Origin: Cloacimonetes bacterium SCGC AAA252-N17
GTDB lineage: Bacteria; Cloacimonadota; Cloacimonadia; JGIOTU-2
NCBI GenBank assembly: GCA_000404785.1
Contig: ASNI01000056.1
Coordinates: 1-17,027 of the forward strand
Reading direction: 5' to 3'
DNA length: 17,027 bases
In this document: positions 5,800-14,253 of the stretch, in pieces
Layout: the number at the start of each line of letters is the position of its first letter
Position numbering within the stretch: position 1 is the first letter of the stretch
Notes under the pieces: model-generated
What the model was told of the DNA's origin: nothing
The model's input: only the letters and a program-made list of their open reading frames with translations
Databases searched by the model: none
Position numbers and translations under genes: made by a program

Positions 5800-7719
5800 C
5801 TATCTCATAAAGACTATCGATCTGGTCCGTGAAATCGAATCTCCATGTAATCTATAGAAATAGATTCCGCTTGCAACTGCTTTATTATTCTGATCAAAAC
5901 CGTTCCACACGATCTCGCCTTCAGTGTTGTCAAGTGTGAATTCTTTCACCACATTACCTTTTACATTATAGATAGTGATGACAGAATTTTCAAAATTTTG
6001 GGGCAATGAATAAGATATCGAAGTAGAGCCCTTGAAAGGATTTGGCGTATTCTGTCTGACATAGATCATATTGCTGTGAGGATCATCGACAGAAATCTGC
6101 TGATGATAATACAAAGCACCCATATCTGCAATCGTGCCGTCAGGATCAGGTGGAGAGGAAGGATCGCCAGTATCGATACAAGGGGATGTTGACTGCAAGC
6201 TCCAGTCCGCATTCAAGCCATTATAGGCATTACCATCTCCAGCAGTAGGATTTACAAATTGAGGATCATCACTGATATTACCTGTTCCAGAATATCCACC
6301 AGAGATACAGGAATAATTCACTGTTGGATTACTGCTGAAAGTCGTGAAGATCAAGCCGTCGTGGATAATGATCGTATTCTGCACATTCGGATAAGAGGAA
6401 AGAAGGTAAAAACAGGCATAGTTAGCCTTATTATTCGCAATTGTATTATTGATAACTGATGCATTAGAACCATTCTTCATTCCGATTGCTGCAAAGTTAG
6501 CTTCGTTGTTCACAATAATATTGTGTGAAATCTCAACTGAAGCATTATCAAGAGCAATAGCACCGGCGAGTATTGAACTGTAGTTATTTGCAATTATATT
6601 GCCCTCTATAAGCACATCACTCGCGTCCAATACATTTATAGCAGGACCTTTTTGAGAGGTGTTTGTATTCTCATAAAAAGTACTGTTCAGCACATCCACA
6701 GTTGAATTATCAATATCCACTGCACTCTCAGTCGATCCAGTGAGATAGCAGTAAGCGATCAAGTTATCTTCCTGATTATCAATGATCTTTATACCTTTCC
6801 ATTGATCATCGGTTGAGAAGTTTATCAAACCACGTTCAGAACCTTGTGCTTCGATTCTTCCATTGATCTGGATCTTGCTGTTATTATTCACAACAATATT
6901 CGTGCTCGGTTCAATTGAGAGAACTGCACCTGCTGGAACTGTCACATCTCCGGTAATAGTATAAGTTCCATAAGTAGGAGACCATGTACCTGCTGCCTGA
7001 CCTGAAATGTTAGAAGGGTCTATCACAGTGATAAAATCTTCCTGCAGAAGCTCATCACTATCAGCTCCTTCATACACAGTAAGAGATACATCATAAGAAC
7101 CGACTGCTGTGAAATCCCAAACCGGGTTTTCTTCGTAGCTGTCAATCGTACCATCATTATTGAAGTCCCATTCCCATGTGTCGGGTGCTCCTGATGATGT
7201 ACTTGTGAATTGCACGGTAAGTTCCGGGGGTCCTTGTATGATGTTCGCATCAAAGTTTGCATATAAACCTAAAGACATGATTGCTGAATCAAGTGCTCCA
7301 GTAACTCCACTCACGGAATAATGATTATAATATAGAACATACTGACCGCCTATTACTGCAAACCAGGGGATAGATCCACTTCCATAATCCCAGTAATATG
7401 GATTGATTTGAGCTGAATAGGGATAAGTCGCTCCATATCCAGACCAGTTATTTTCTGATACAATATATACATGATTGGTTCCCTGGTAATTTTGCCAGAT
7501 AGTTTCTAATTGCGGCGCCGCCGCTACACAGCCTGGTCATGTATACTCCCCCCAGAAGAATATTACAGCTTTTTCGGCATCTATCAGATCGTAAATCGAA
7601 TGTGTTTCATTGTTACTATCGGTCCAACTGAAATTCGAAACAACATCACCCACCTGATAAGCAGCAAAAGCTGTTGATGAGAGAATCAAGAAAAATAAGA
7701 GCACAGCTATTTTTTTCAT
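5800..7719 (-). CDS. Exported selenoprotein: thioredoxin fold (Sec-Pro-Gly-Cys), PKD, beta-helix, T9SS sorting domain
   Basis: The frame from the ATG at 7719 to the TAG at 5802-5800 is broken only by a UGA at 7539-7537; read as Sec, it gives 639 residues. In order: a signal peptide ending near residue 20 (STAFA-AY); a thioredoxin-fold domain (about 21-150) with FFWGEYT-Sec61-PGC64 in the place of the family's WAxxCxxC, and a cis-Pro-like SIPWFAVIG; a PKD domain (about 154-234, TWEWDFNNDGTIDS); a right-handed beta-helix with repeated Asn- and Val-rich turns (about 240-520); and a T9SS type A sorting domain (about 555-639, NTPNPFKGSTSISYSLP, GIYFYRL). Role inferred: a surface or extracellular thiol/selenol oxidoreductase; the beta-helix may bind a surface ligand. 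The start is set by AGGAGG five bases before ATG 7719; an in-frame GTG at 7725 overlaps that site. tRNA-Sec, selA and selB follow directly. The alternative is a Cys-to-stop pseudogene, made unlikely by the intact frame on both sides. Confidence 0.88.
7493..7539 (-). promoter_or_regulatory. Candidate bacterial SECIS element, including the Sec UGA (7539-7537)
   Basis: On the minus strand the UGA is followed by CCAG (7536-7533), which can pair with CTGG (7498-7495); U and G of the UGA can extend this with CA at 7494-7493, leaving one bulged A. Inside is a 5-bp GC-only stem, GCGGC (7524-7520) with GCCGC (7516-7512), closed by a GGC loop. Its position, 12 bases after the UGA, and the roughly 47-nt size are in the range of bacterial SECIS hairpins, which sit inside the coding region. 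GCGGCGGCGCCGC stands out in an otherwise AT-rich gene. The fold was drawn by eye. Confidence 0.6.
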
Positions 7720-7767
7720 CTGCACCTCCTGAATTTATTATTTTCATTCGAAATTCCTACAAAAAGT

Positions 7768-7773
7768 TGTCAA
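7768..7773 (-). promoter_or_regulatory. Candidate -35-like TTGACA upstream of the selenoprotein gene
   Basis: TTGACA (minus strand 7773-7768) lies 48 bases before the ATG at 7719. It is within AAATTTGACAA, a sequence also found upstream of dsbD. No clear -10 box is seen. The long gap before this gene makes a separate promoter reasonable. Confidence 0.25.
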
Positions 7774-7887
7774 ATTTTTCTGCAATTAATTAAAGGTTAA
7801 ATTGAACCCAATCCAGTAGGATAAATGGTGATTTTTGAGGGCTTGTTACCCTTAATCAACCAATATTGGATTTTTATTATCGAAGCG

Positions 7888-7928
7888 AATTACTTATCAC
7901 AAGCTCTTTGACTTGTGACAAGATAATT
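7888..7928. terminator. Strong hairpin downstream of the subtilisin gene
   Basis: CTTATCACAAG (7893-7903) pairs with CTTGTGACAAG (7912-7922) over 11 bp with one wobble or mismatch depending on strand. AATTA/TAATT extends the stem past one bulged base. The loop is 8 bases. There is no convincing U-run on the minus-strand side, so it could be a terminator, a processing site or a repeat element. Confidence 0.45.
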
Positions 7929-7937
7929 CTTTCTTGT

Positions 7938-8007
7938 TTTGGAGTGCATCGAGTCTCTTGATGCTGTAATTTTTTTATTCTAAGCCGACAGAGTCGACTA
8001 CTCCAAA
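7938..8007. repeat. REP-like inverted pair: two TTTGGAGT-hairpin units facing each other
   Basis: The plus-strand unit is TTTGGAGT (7938-7945) followed by hairpin GCATCGAG-TCT-CTTGATGC (7946-7964). The minus-strand unit is TTTGGAGT (8007-8000), one base, then hairpin GTCGAC-TCT-GTCGGC (7998-7984). Both units have the same 8-base head, a TCT loop and an AT-rich tail, in opposite orientation. This is the layout of paired REP elements in many genomes. The two heads can also pair with each other and close a larger structure. Together with the hairpin at 7888-7928 this fills most of the 345-base gap. Confidence 0.65.
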
Positions 8008-8064
8008 TAGAAAGAATTGGGAATCCAGTATTTTTTCTTTGATAACTTGCGATTTCGGTAAATT

Positions 8065-10149
8065 TTACTTTATTATAACGAATGTATCAAAATATGTTGT
8101 TTCATTATTTTGAATTCTGTATAAGTACACACCGTCATTCAGATTCTTTGCATCGAGTTGTGCAATGCCGTTACTTCCCTGAATTTCCGTGACGAACTCG
8201 CCTTTTATATTATAGATCGCAATCGGTAGATCGGTATGTTGTTGACCAAGTGAATAATGAATTGTCAGAGTAGTTTTTACAGGATTCGGAAAATGCTCTA
8301 TCAACGTCTTCATCTGAGGATTCGGATCATCACTTACATTGGAGTATCCTTCACCATGGACATCGAGAAAGAACATATAAAAGGGGTATTGATTGATCCT
8401 GACCTGTCCGTCATAGGATTGAACATTTGTGGGAGTGAAAGTAAGATCAAAAGTGTTGCAAGAACTTGATGGTACCTCATAATTGAGAATATTTCTGCCT
8501 GGTTCTTTGGATTCATTAAGAGCAACAGTATATCCTTCGGGTGTTATGATAGTTCCACGCAGAGTATCTCCGCCTACATTTTCTACATAGAACTGCAGTG
8601 TGGAATCGCAGCCGATCTGTACAGAACCGAAATCAAGACTATCAGGATAAAAATACATGATCGGACTAGGGAATGGAACCTGGTTTATTGCTTCCAGTGC
8701 GTCCACTCTTCCCGAACCATAATTATTACTTTTAGTTGTTGAAAACGGACAGGCATTTTCTTCGAGTATCTGGTCAATCTCGGCTGGAGTCAACAAATTG
8801 TTTTTAGACAACATTAAAGCCATCACACCGGCAACACAAGGGGTTGCCATAGAGGTTCCATTCCATCCGTTCTCATATCCGTAATTGCTGTAATGAGCAA
8901 GAGATTTGATGTTGACACCGGGAGCAACAATATCGGGACGTATTAAGCCCATTTCAGGTGAATAGGGATAGTCATTAAAACCTGAAATGTATTCCCATGT
9001 GGAAGGTCCTCGGCTGGAAAATCCTGCAATCCCGTCTCCGGAATTCGTCGCACCAATACATATTACCGAGCTTATTCCACCTATTAATGTCTGATCAGGA
9101 TGAAGCCAGGGAGGAGGACAATCTCCGGGAGTACGGACATTATCTGGAATTGGATACGAATACTGCTGATCTCCTTCATTGCCAGCAGCTACTGAAGCCA
9201 CAACACCTGCAGCCAATGCTGTATTCAGAGTATTTCGCCAGGTTGCTCTGTTCGGTCCCCATGCATGAGGCCAGCCGATAGACATGCTCATAATATTCGC
9301 TCCATTATTTATAGCAAACTGTATCGCGTTCCACACACCGGACTCCGAACCACTCCCATCACTATCAAGAACTTTGAGACACATGATCTGAGCATCGGGC
9401 GCCATTCCTGTTTTAGAGCCGGCAGTACCATCTCCAGCAACAGTGCCGGAACAGTGTGTACCGTGCCCGTGATCATCCATGGGGTTGTTATCATTAAAGC
9501 GGAAATCCCAGCCGTGATTTGGATAACCTGGATCAGTCCAGAGATGATCTGCAAGATCAACATGGTTATAATTCACGCCTGTATCAATAACTGCAACAAC
9601 GACTCCACTTCCTGTGTAGCCAAGATTCCATACATCATCTGCATTGACCTTGGTTACATTCCATGTGATCTCACGGGAGGTTGGATTATAGGAATTTTCT
9701 TTTTCAAACATGAGCATATTGCGGATCTCATCATGATCAATAAAGTCAATATCATTTCTTTGAATAAGATCATATATGACCTCCGATGTTGCCTTACAGG
9801 TTATGACATTCGAAACCCACAAGGGCTGAATATCCTGCACAATATCATTGTAAGACAAATTCTGCAGATCATAGAGAAGTTCCTGTTGATGTGTATCTGA
9901 AAAGGATTGCAATTCCTGAATGACAAAATCCCTTCTTTCTGATAGCGGAAGAAATGTGCTTTGCTGCAGCAAATCTTCATGATCATACTGCTCTTTCATT
10001 ACTATGTTGATAGGTATTAATTCATCTCGAGTTGTCTCCTGCAGCTTTTGCTGAAGCTGGGGTGTTAAAATATTCTGGTCTGCATACAATGCTGAAAAGC
10101 CGCTTATGATCAACAACACTAAAATCAGTATTCCGAGTTTAAAACGCAT
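8065..10149 (-). CDS. Secreted subtilisin-like (S8) serine protease with T9SS sorting domain
   Basis: The 694-residue product has a signal peptide ending near residue 23 and a propeptide-like region (about 25-160). The S8 catalytic domain (about 165-490) carries a complete triad: Asp189 in VVVAVIDTG, His229 in HGHGTH, and Ser433 in GTSMATP, with the oxyanion Asn324 in AAGNEG. A beta-sandwich region with ASPM/SPD-2-like spacing (DSLDFGSVQIG, about 505-600) follows. The last 85 residues form a T9SS type A sorting domain (HFPNPVKTTLTIHYSL, GVYLYRI). It should be an extracellular or surface endopeptidase. The ATG at 10149 has AAGGAG six bases upstream, and that site overlaps the stop codon of the preceding gene (TAAGGAG), so translation is probably coupled. 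It is the last gene of the dsbD run. The protein has several cysteines that could need the redox proteins encoded upstream. Confidence 0.93.
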   Translation of the reverse strand: MRFKLGILILVLLIISGFSALYADQNILTPQLQQKLQETTRDELIPINIVMKEQYDHEDLLQQSTFLPLSERRDFVIQELQSFSDTHQQELLYDLQNLSYNDIVQDIQPLWVSNVITCKATSEVIYDLIQRNDIDFIDHDEIRNMLMFEKENSYNPTSREITWNVTKVNADDVWNLGYTGSGVVVAVIDTGVNYNHVDLADHLWTDPGYPNHGWDFRFNDNNPMDDHGHGTHCSGTVAGDGTAGSKTGMAPDAQIMCLKVLDSDGSGSESGVWNAIQFAINNGANIMSMSIGWPHAWGPNRATWRNTLNTALAAGVVASVAAGNEGDQQYSYPIPDNVRTPGDCPPPWLHPDQTLIGGISSVICIGATNSGDGIAGFSSRGPSTWEYISGFNDYPYSPEMGLIRPDIVAPGVNIKSLAHYSNYGYENGWNGTSMATPCVAGVMALMLSKNNLLTPAEIDQILEENACPFSTTKSNNYGSGRVDALEAINQVPFPSPIMYFYPDSLDFGSVQIGCDSTLQFYVENVGGDTLRGTIITPEGYTVALNESKEPGRNILNYEVPSSSCNTFDLTFTPTNVQSYDGQVRINQYPFYMFFLDVHGEGYSNVSDDPNPQMKTLIEHFPNPVKTTLTIHYSLGQQHTDLPIAIYNIKGEFVTEIQGSNGIAQLDAKNLNDGVYLYRIQNNETTYFDTFVIIK

Positions 10150-10158
10150 AGGTTCTCC

Positions 10159-10890
10159 TTATTTGAGTAGTAATAATTTTTCTGTTTTTGTGATCTTGTT
10201 ATCCAAAGAAATGGTATATAAGTACACACCGCTCGGCAGGGCTATCCCTTTCTCATCTGTACCGTTCCATGTGATCGAGTTCATTTCAGGGATAATATTA
10301 TAGGTTTTAACACGCTTCCCCTGAAGGTTATAGATGTTGATCTCTGCACCTCTGTGTGCAGCATTTTCTAGATTAAATGAGATAGTGGTAGATTCACTGA
10401 AGGGATTTGGTGAATTTTTCAAAAAAATCTTTTCGCTGGATGGTGGATCATCGATAGAGACGCCTGTGGTATAAGTAAAATCAAGCACAACGGGTTCTGA
10501 TAGACTTGGTGCTGTAAAGGTATAAGTGAAAGCCATCGAGCCGGCAGAAGTGACAATAACAGAGAAATCTAATTTTAAGGTATCCCCACTTCCGAACTCA
10601 AAAGTCCAGGGCCAAGGTATCACATGACATGCACCTCCGCCTTGATATTCATGACACCACCCCAGTGACCATCCTGATGGAATCTCTATGTAATCTACCA
10701 GAACAGTAAAGTTGTCTGTGATCCCTTCATTTATCACATCAAAATATTCGGACACAAAAGTATAATTCGAGTCATTATATGCAGGTCCAACAACATCTGG
10801 ATCAAATGGAATGTTAAATGTCAGATCTGCATGCAGACTGATGACACCTAAAAACATTAAACTCATAAATATTATTATATTTTTTTTCAT
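10159..10890 (-). CDS. Small secreted protein with a cysteine-pair domain and T9SS sorting domain
   Basis: The 243-residue product has a signal peptide (to about residue 21, LHA-DL) and an immunoglobulin-like or beta-sandwich domain of about 110 residues. That domain contains GWCHEYQGGGACHV, two cysteines eight residues apart in a Trp- and Gly-rich stretch. A T9SS type A sorting domain (about 155-243, LKNSPNPFSESTTISFNL, GVYLYTI) ends the protein. I do not know a function for the middle domain; similar Trp-Cys...Cys domains occur on T9SS cargo in this group as far as I recall. The paired cysteines make it a possible disulfide-bearing client of the upstream redox genes. The ATG at 10890 has AAGGAG upstream, and the gap from the previous gene is 15 bases. 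Confidence 0.8.
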   Translation of the reverse strand: MKKNIIIFMSLMFLGVISLHADLTFNIPFDPDVVGPAYNDSNYTFVSEYFDVINEGITDNFTVLVDYIEIPSGWSLGWCHEYQGGGACHVIPWPWTFEFGSGDTLKLDFSVIVTSAGSMAFTYTFTAPSLSEPVVLDFTYTTGVSIDDPPSSEKIFLKNSPNPFSESTTISFNLENAAHRGAEINIYNLQGKRVKTYNIIPEMNSITWNGTDEKGIALPSGVYLYTISLDNKITKTEKLLLLK

Positions 10891-10905
10891 ATATGCTCCT
10901 TCCCA

Positions 10906-12336
10906 CTAAAAAGTGGTAATTAGTTCTAAACGTAATCCTTCAAACTGGTTTCGATATTTGCAAATGCCGTTGCGGCAAACCTTTCCGCCTTTTTCTTTAC
11001 CAACAAAGAGACGCATTGTGGTATTCTCGAATATCTCTTTGCTGATCTCAGCACCGAGCCAGAGTGGATTTTTTCCAATATCTTTTATTTTTTCATAAGA
11101 ATATTCAGCAATGACCGAGCAGTCAATATTTAATATATTCGTATCGATCTGTAAAAGGGGTTCCCAATGATGGGTTTTCTCTTGCTGATAATGCTTGTCA
11201 TAATACTGGAATTCGGCTTTGATAGAAAGCGGAATCTCACCTATCATAAAATCATACATAAGCGTGGGCGTAACTTCTTTTTCCCAGTGATTGATCTCCT
11301 CGTCCTTTCTTTCAAGATGAGAAAAACTTGCGATGAGTGTAGAGGTGTCAAAGTATTGAATTGCTTCCACCCACAGGTCGCTCTGCCGAATTGTCCATGC
11401 ATCATTCCACTCTTCAGCATAATTGACTACGAACTCATTGAAATCATCAGGCATGAACATCACTTTTCCCATCATCCCCTGCTGATCTTTCCCGATCGGG
11501 GAATCATACATTGGCTCGTTGCTGTGATTGAGAATCGGCAGATCGTTCAAGCGCGAATCAAAATTCAGGTAATTATTGTAGGCAACTGAAAAAGATATTA
11601 TATCAAAATAGGTGTTCAAATTCCCATAAAAAGCATGCCCTATCTTCGAAATACCTTCCGATTGATCAAGATAGCAGTATTCTGCCCTTATATCAAACTG
11701 GCTTGCATTTACATCAGACCGGGCGCCGAAGATCTTTCTATCAAGATAATTATCCCCTGCCTGCCACTCACGCACATTCACAAAAGAAGCGCCAATTTTA
11801 ACAGGATCAAAGATATCCTTCTGCATATCAATACCGGCAACCACATCGTTTTTGCTTTCATTATCCTCATTGGGAAGTGCGCCATAAAGGGCTTTCATCT
11901 GAAAGGATTTAGGGAAGATTTCTGCGGAGAAACCGTTCAAGCGGGTGTCAATATCAAAATCCCTATCCCTATATACACGCAAAGCAATACCTGAGCCAAA
12001 AACCTGTTCAAAGTTTCCAGCTCGTGCAAAGAAATCATCTACTTTATATTCAAGAAATCGTTCATCCCATGTGTAGGAAATCGACTGCGAAGTAAGCTCC
12101 TGCATTGCTGCGTATTCATCATAACGAGGAAGGTTCGCAATAAACTTCATACCAAAAGTAAAACTCTTATATGACATACGGAAGCTGAACTCATCTGAGA
12201 AATAATTCTTTAGAGAATCAACAGCATTTTTATAAACGTAGGTTGCTTCATTCAAGCCGGTTACACGAAAATCCTTTAATGCAAAAAGATATGAAGCAAG
12301 AGATAAAATTATAATAAATAGTATTACTTTTTTCAT
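10906..12336 (-). CDS. Predicted outer-membrane beta-barrel protein, DUF6029-like
   Basis: The 476-residue product has a signal peptide (to about residue 19, SYLFA-LK). Alternating polar/aromatic strands run over most of its length, and it ends with a hydrophobic aromatic strand, LRLELITTF, as expected for an outer-membrane barrel. The near-C-terminal GGKVCRNGICKYRNQFEG segment with a Cys pair resembles the DUF6029 family of Bacteroidota; that assignment is from memory and moderately sure. Function is unknown. It may be the outer-membrane partner of the redox or secretion proteins in this run. The start at 12336 has AGAGG upstream, and the gap from the preceding gene is 8 bases. Confidence 0.75.
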   Translation of the reverse strand: MKKVILFIIILSLASYLFALKDFRVTGLNEATYVYKNAVDSLKNYFSDEFSFRMSYKSFTFGMKFIANLPRYDEYAAMQELTSQSISYTWDERFLEYKVDDFFARAGNFEQVFGSGIALRVYRDRDFDIDTRLNGFSAEIFPKSFQMKALYGALPNEDNESKNDVVAGIDMQKDIFDPVKIGASFVNVREWQAGDNYLDRKIFGARSDVNASQFDIRAEYCYLDQSEGISKIGHAFYGNLNTYFDIISFSVAYNNYLNFDSRLNDLPILNHSNEPMYDSPIGKDQQGMMGKVMFMPDDFNEFVVNYAEEWNDAWTIRQSDLWVEAIQYFDTSTLIASFSHLERKDEEINHWEKEVTPTLMYDFMIGEIPLSIKAEFQYYDKHYQQEKTHHWEPLLQIDTNILNIDCSVIAEYSYEKIKDIGKNPLWLGAEISKEIFENTTMRLFVGKEKGGKVCRNGICKYRNQFEGLRLELITTF

Positions 12337-12344
12337 AAGTACCT

Positions 12345-13151
12345 CTATTGTTTTTCTATTCTGAAACGGATCGGATAAAGGAATCGGGCTTTGACAGCTT
12401 CTTCATCAACAGTAACGGGCTTAAAGGTCCATTGCTTGACCGCTTCGATGGCAGATTTCTCAAAGCCGCAAGTTGTGTCTTTGCTTGCGCTGATAAGGCA
12501 TACCTGACCGACTGTGCCGTCTTCCATGATCTCAATATCGAGAATGATATCTGCTTCAACTTTGTCATCATGAGCTTTTTCAGGATAAACCGGTAAAACA
12601 TAGGTAATTGGTTCAGGCAATTCTTCAGGTGGGAACAATTCGTTGAGTTCATCTATGGTAATATCTTTATAAATGACCTTTCTCAATTCTGCCTCAAGTT
12701 CGTGTTCATCTCCCTGTATATAGCCCTCGTGCCTGTACACGATCTCACCATTTTCATTGATGATGAATGTTCTGGGAATTGTGTTTATATTAAAAAGCTT
12801 GGTTACGTTCTTATTGGGATCAAGAAGAGTGATAAATTCGAAATTCTTAGATTTCACAAAGGATTTAACCTTACCAGCATCACGTGCTTTGTCTGTGCTG
12901 ATACAAACTACATTGACGAGATCTTTATACTTTTCCTGAAGATCGCTAAGATGTGGAAAGGCTTTCTTGCATGGACTACACCACTTTGCCCAGAAATCGA
13001 TGATCACAGCTTTTTTATTTAAAAGTTCTTCAGAATCAACTTGATCACCGTTTATGTCCTCAAGAGTAAAATCCGGCATGGTATCCAGCGCAAATGCTAT
13101 AGAAGTTACAAAAAGAAAACTTAATATCAGAACAGAAATTATTTTTTTCAT
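12345..13151 (-). CDS. TlpA-like thioredoxin fused to a TonB C-terminal domain
   Basis: The 268-residue product has a signal peptide (to about residue 21). A TlpA/ResA-type thioredoxin domain (about 24-160) carries WAKWCSPCKK (Cys58, Cys61) and the cis-Pro segment NTIPRTFIIN. After a short acidic, proline-rich linker comes a TonB_C domain (about 185-268) with the family pattern PVYPEKA, EIMEDGTVGQV and SAIEAVKQWTFKPV. TlpA domains reduce disulfides outside the cytoplasm, while TonB_C domains normally contact outer-membrane receptors. The fusion suggests delivery of reductant to, or docking at, an outer-membrane partner, perhaps the barrel encoded next. There is no transmembrane energy-transducing segment apart from the signal peptide, so true TonB activity is unlikely. 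Its ATG overlaps the previous stop codon (TAATG), so translation is coupled to the Omp28-like gene. Confidence 0.9.
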   Translation of the reverse strand: MKKIISVLILSFLFVTSIAFALDTMPDFTLEDINGDQVDSEELLNKKAVIIDFWAKWCSPCKKAFPHLSDLQEKYKDLVNVVCISTDKARDAGKVKSFVKSKNFEFITLLDPNKNVTKLFNINTIPRTFIINENGEIVYRHEGYIQGDEHELEAELRKVIYKDITIDELNELFPPEELPEPITYVLPVYPEKAHDDKVEADIILDIEIMEDGTVGQVCLISASKDTTCGFEKSAIEAVKQWTFKPVTVDEEAVKARFLYPIRFRIEKQ

Positions 13152-14233
13152 TAAATGCTCACTTTCTCAAGTAATATTTCTTCTTCTATCACATTGTATA
13201 TTTTGCAAGTATCTGCATTATAGGGATCTTCAAGAGTTTGCAGCCATACATAAAGTACAATATCATCAGGAACGGTTGAAGGCAATCCTAGTTTAAAGGA
13301 AATCGGGTCAGAGAAATCTTCATCTCCGATGTACTTCATTCCCTTCGCAATTGCCACCTGTTCGCAATATTTATGAGAATAAATATTTACAACTGAGGAA
13401 ACTTCTTCTACAAGAACATATTTGATATACAGATTTTCAAGAGGAACCGCATCGTTTTTCTTAATACGAACCTGACCATGCAGTGTATCCGATCTCGTAT
13501 AGGAGAAATCTTTAATCTCAGCAAGAGCATCCTCGCCAATAAAAGTATTTAATGTAAAATTATACTGATCATAGGTATCTGCTCCGCCACCGACAACTTT
13601 CACCTGTCCCTGGAACATTGATTGAGGAATTGAATATTCCATATTATAATATTCAAGAAGATATATTGCACCGATATCAAGTTGATCTGTCCAGTGATAT
13701 TCGATGTAATAAAACTGATCTCCATATTCGGTTTTCAACTGCTTCAAAGCAGCATCTGCATTTGGGCAATTTATACAAGTAGTAGCTGTAAACAACTCGA
13801 CCAAAATTTTTTGCGGCACTGCGGGAGCGATCTGATTTCCTATAAAAAGAAAGCTGTCCCGCTGAGCTTGTGCATAGTCAATTATCGTAGTGTCAACATC
13901 TGCTGTCACAATTCTGTATGACACCTTATAATCAAACTCAGACAGAATATCTATCTCGATTGAAATGCTGTCTGGTGATGCTGATGCGAGGGAATCATAC
14001 AAACTTTGCATATCAGTTTTTGCCATGCCGTTATTGAGATATGTGTCCGAATAATAGGACATAATAGATGTTACATCATCAAATAAAATCCCATTTTCCA
14101 CATGAGTTGCAAAACGCTCTAAATAATGTTCAAAATGTGTAAGAATGGGCTCAAAATGATGGTTAAATCTATCACAGGAAAATGTTGTGAGAAGTATGAC
14201 AATTCCAAGTATGCAAAACAAAACTTTTTTCAT
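13151..14233 (-). CDS. Omp28-like lipoprotein with a thioredoxin-type CxxC
   Basis: The 360-residue product has a lipoprotein signal peptide with a probable lipidated Cys20 (LLTTFSC). A helical region of about 120 residues has no recognised family. A thioredoxin-like domain of the Omp28 type begins at about residue 140, with KILVELFTATTCINCPNAD (Cys153, Cys156), followed by a beta-rich C-terminal half. Omp28-like proteins are outer-membrane-associated lipoproteins of Bacteroidota and relatives; the CINC motif points to a redox role, which is inference. Start at 14233 with AGAGG upstream and 20 bases after dsbD. Being directly after dsbD, it is a good candidate to receive electrons from DsbD. 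Confidence 0.85.
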   Translation of the reverse strand: MKKVLFCILGIVILLTTFSCDRFNHHFEPILTHFEHYLERFATHVENGILFDDVTSIMSYYSDTYLNNGMAKTDMQSLYDSLASASPDSISIEIDILSEFDYKVSYRIVTADVDTTIIDYAQAQRDSFLFIGNQIAPAVPQKILVELFTATTCINCPNADAALKQLKTEYGDQFYYIEYHWTDQLDIGAIYLLEYYNMEYSIPQSMFQGQVKVVGGGADTYDQYNFTLNTFIGEDALAEIKDFSYTRSDTLHGQVRIKKNDAVPLENLYIKYVLVEEVSSVVNIYSHKYCEQVAIAKGMKYIGDEDFSDPISFKLGLPSTVPDDIVLYVWLQTLEDPYNADTCKIYNVIEEEILLEKVSI

Positions 14234-14253
14234 ATTTTCAAACCTCTTAAATA

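Noticed and set aside
7537..7725. A separate short thioredoxin fragment ending at the UGA
   Set aside because: It would end just before the redox motif, while the same frame continues the fold without a break for 578 more codons and a Sec system lies next to it.
9265..9900. A 211-residue plus-strand open frame inside the subtilisin gene
   Set aside because: It is antisense to the catalytic core with intact Asp, His and Ser motifs, so it is a shadow.
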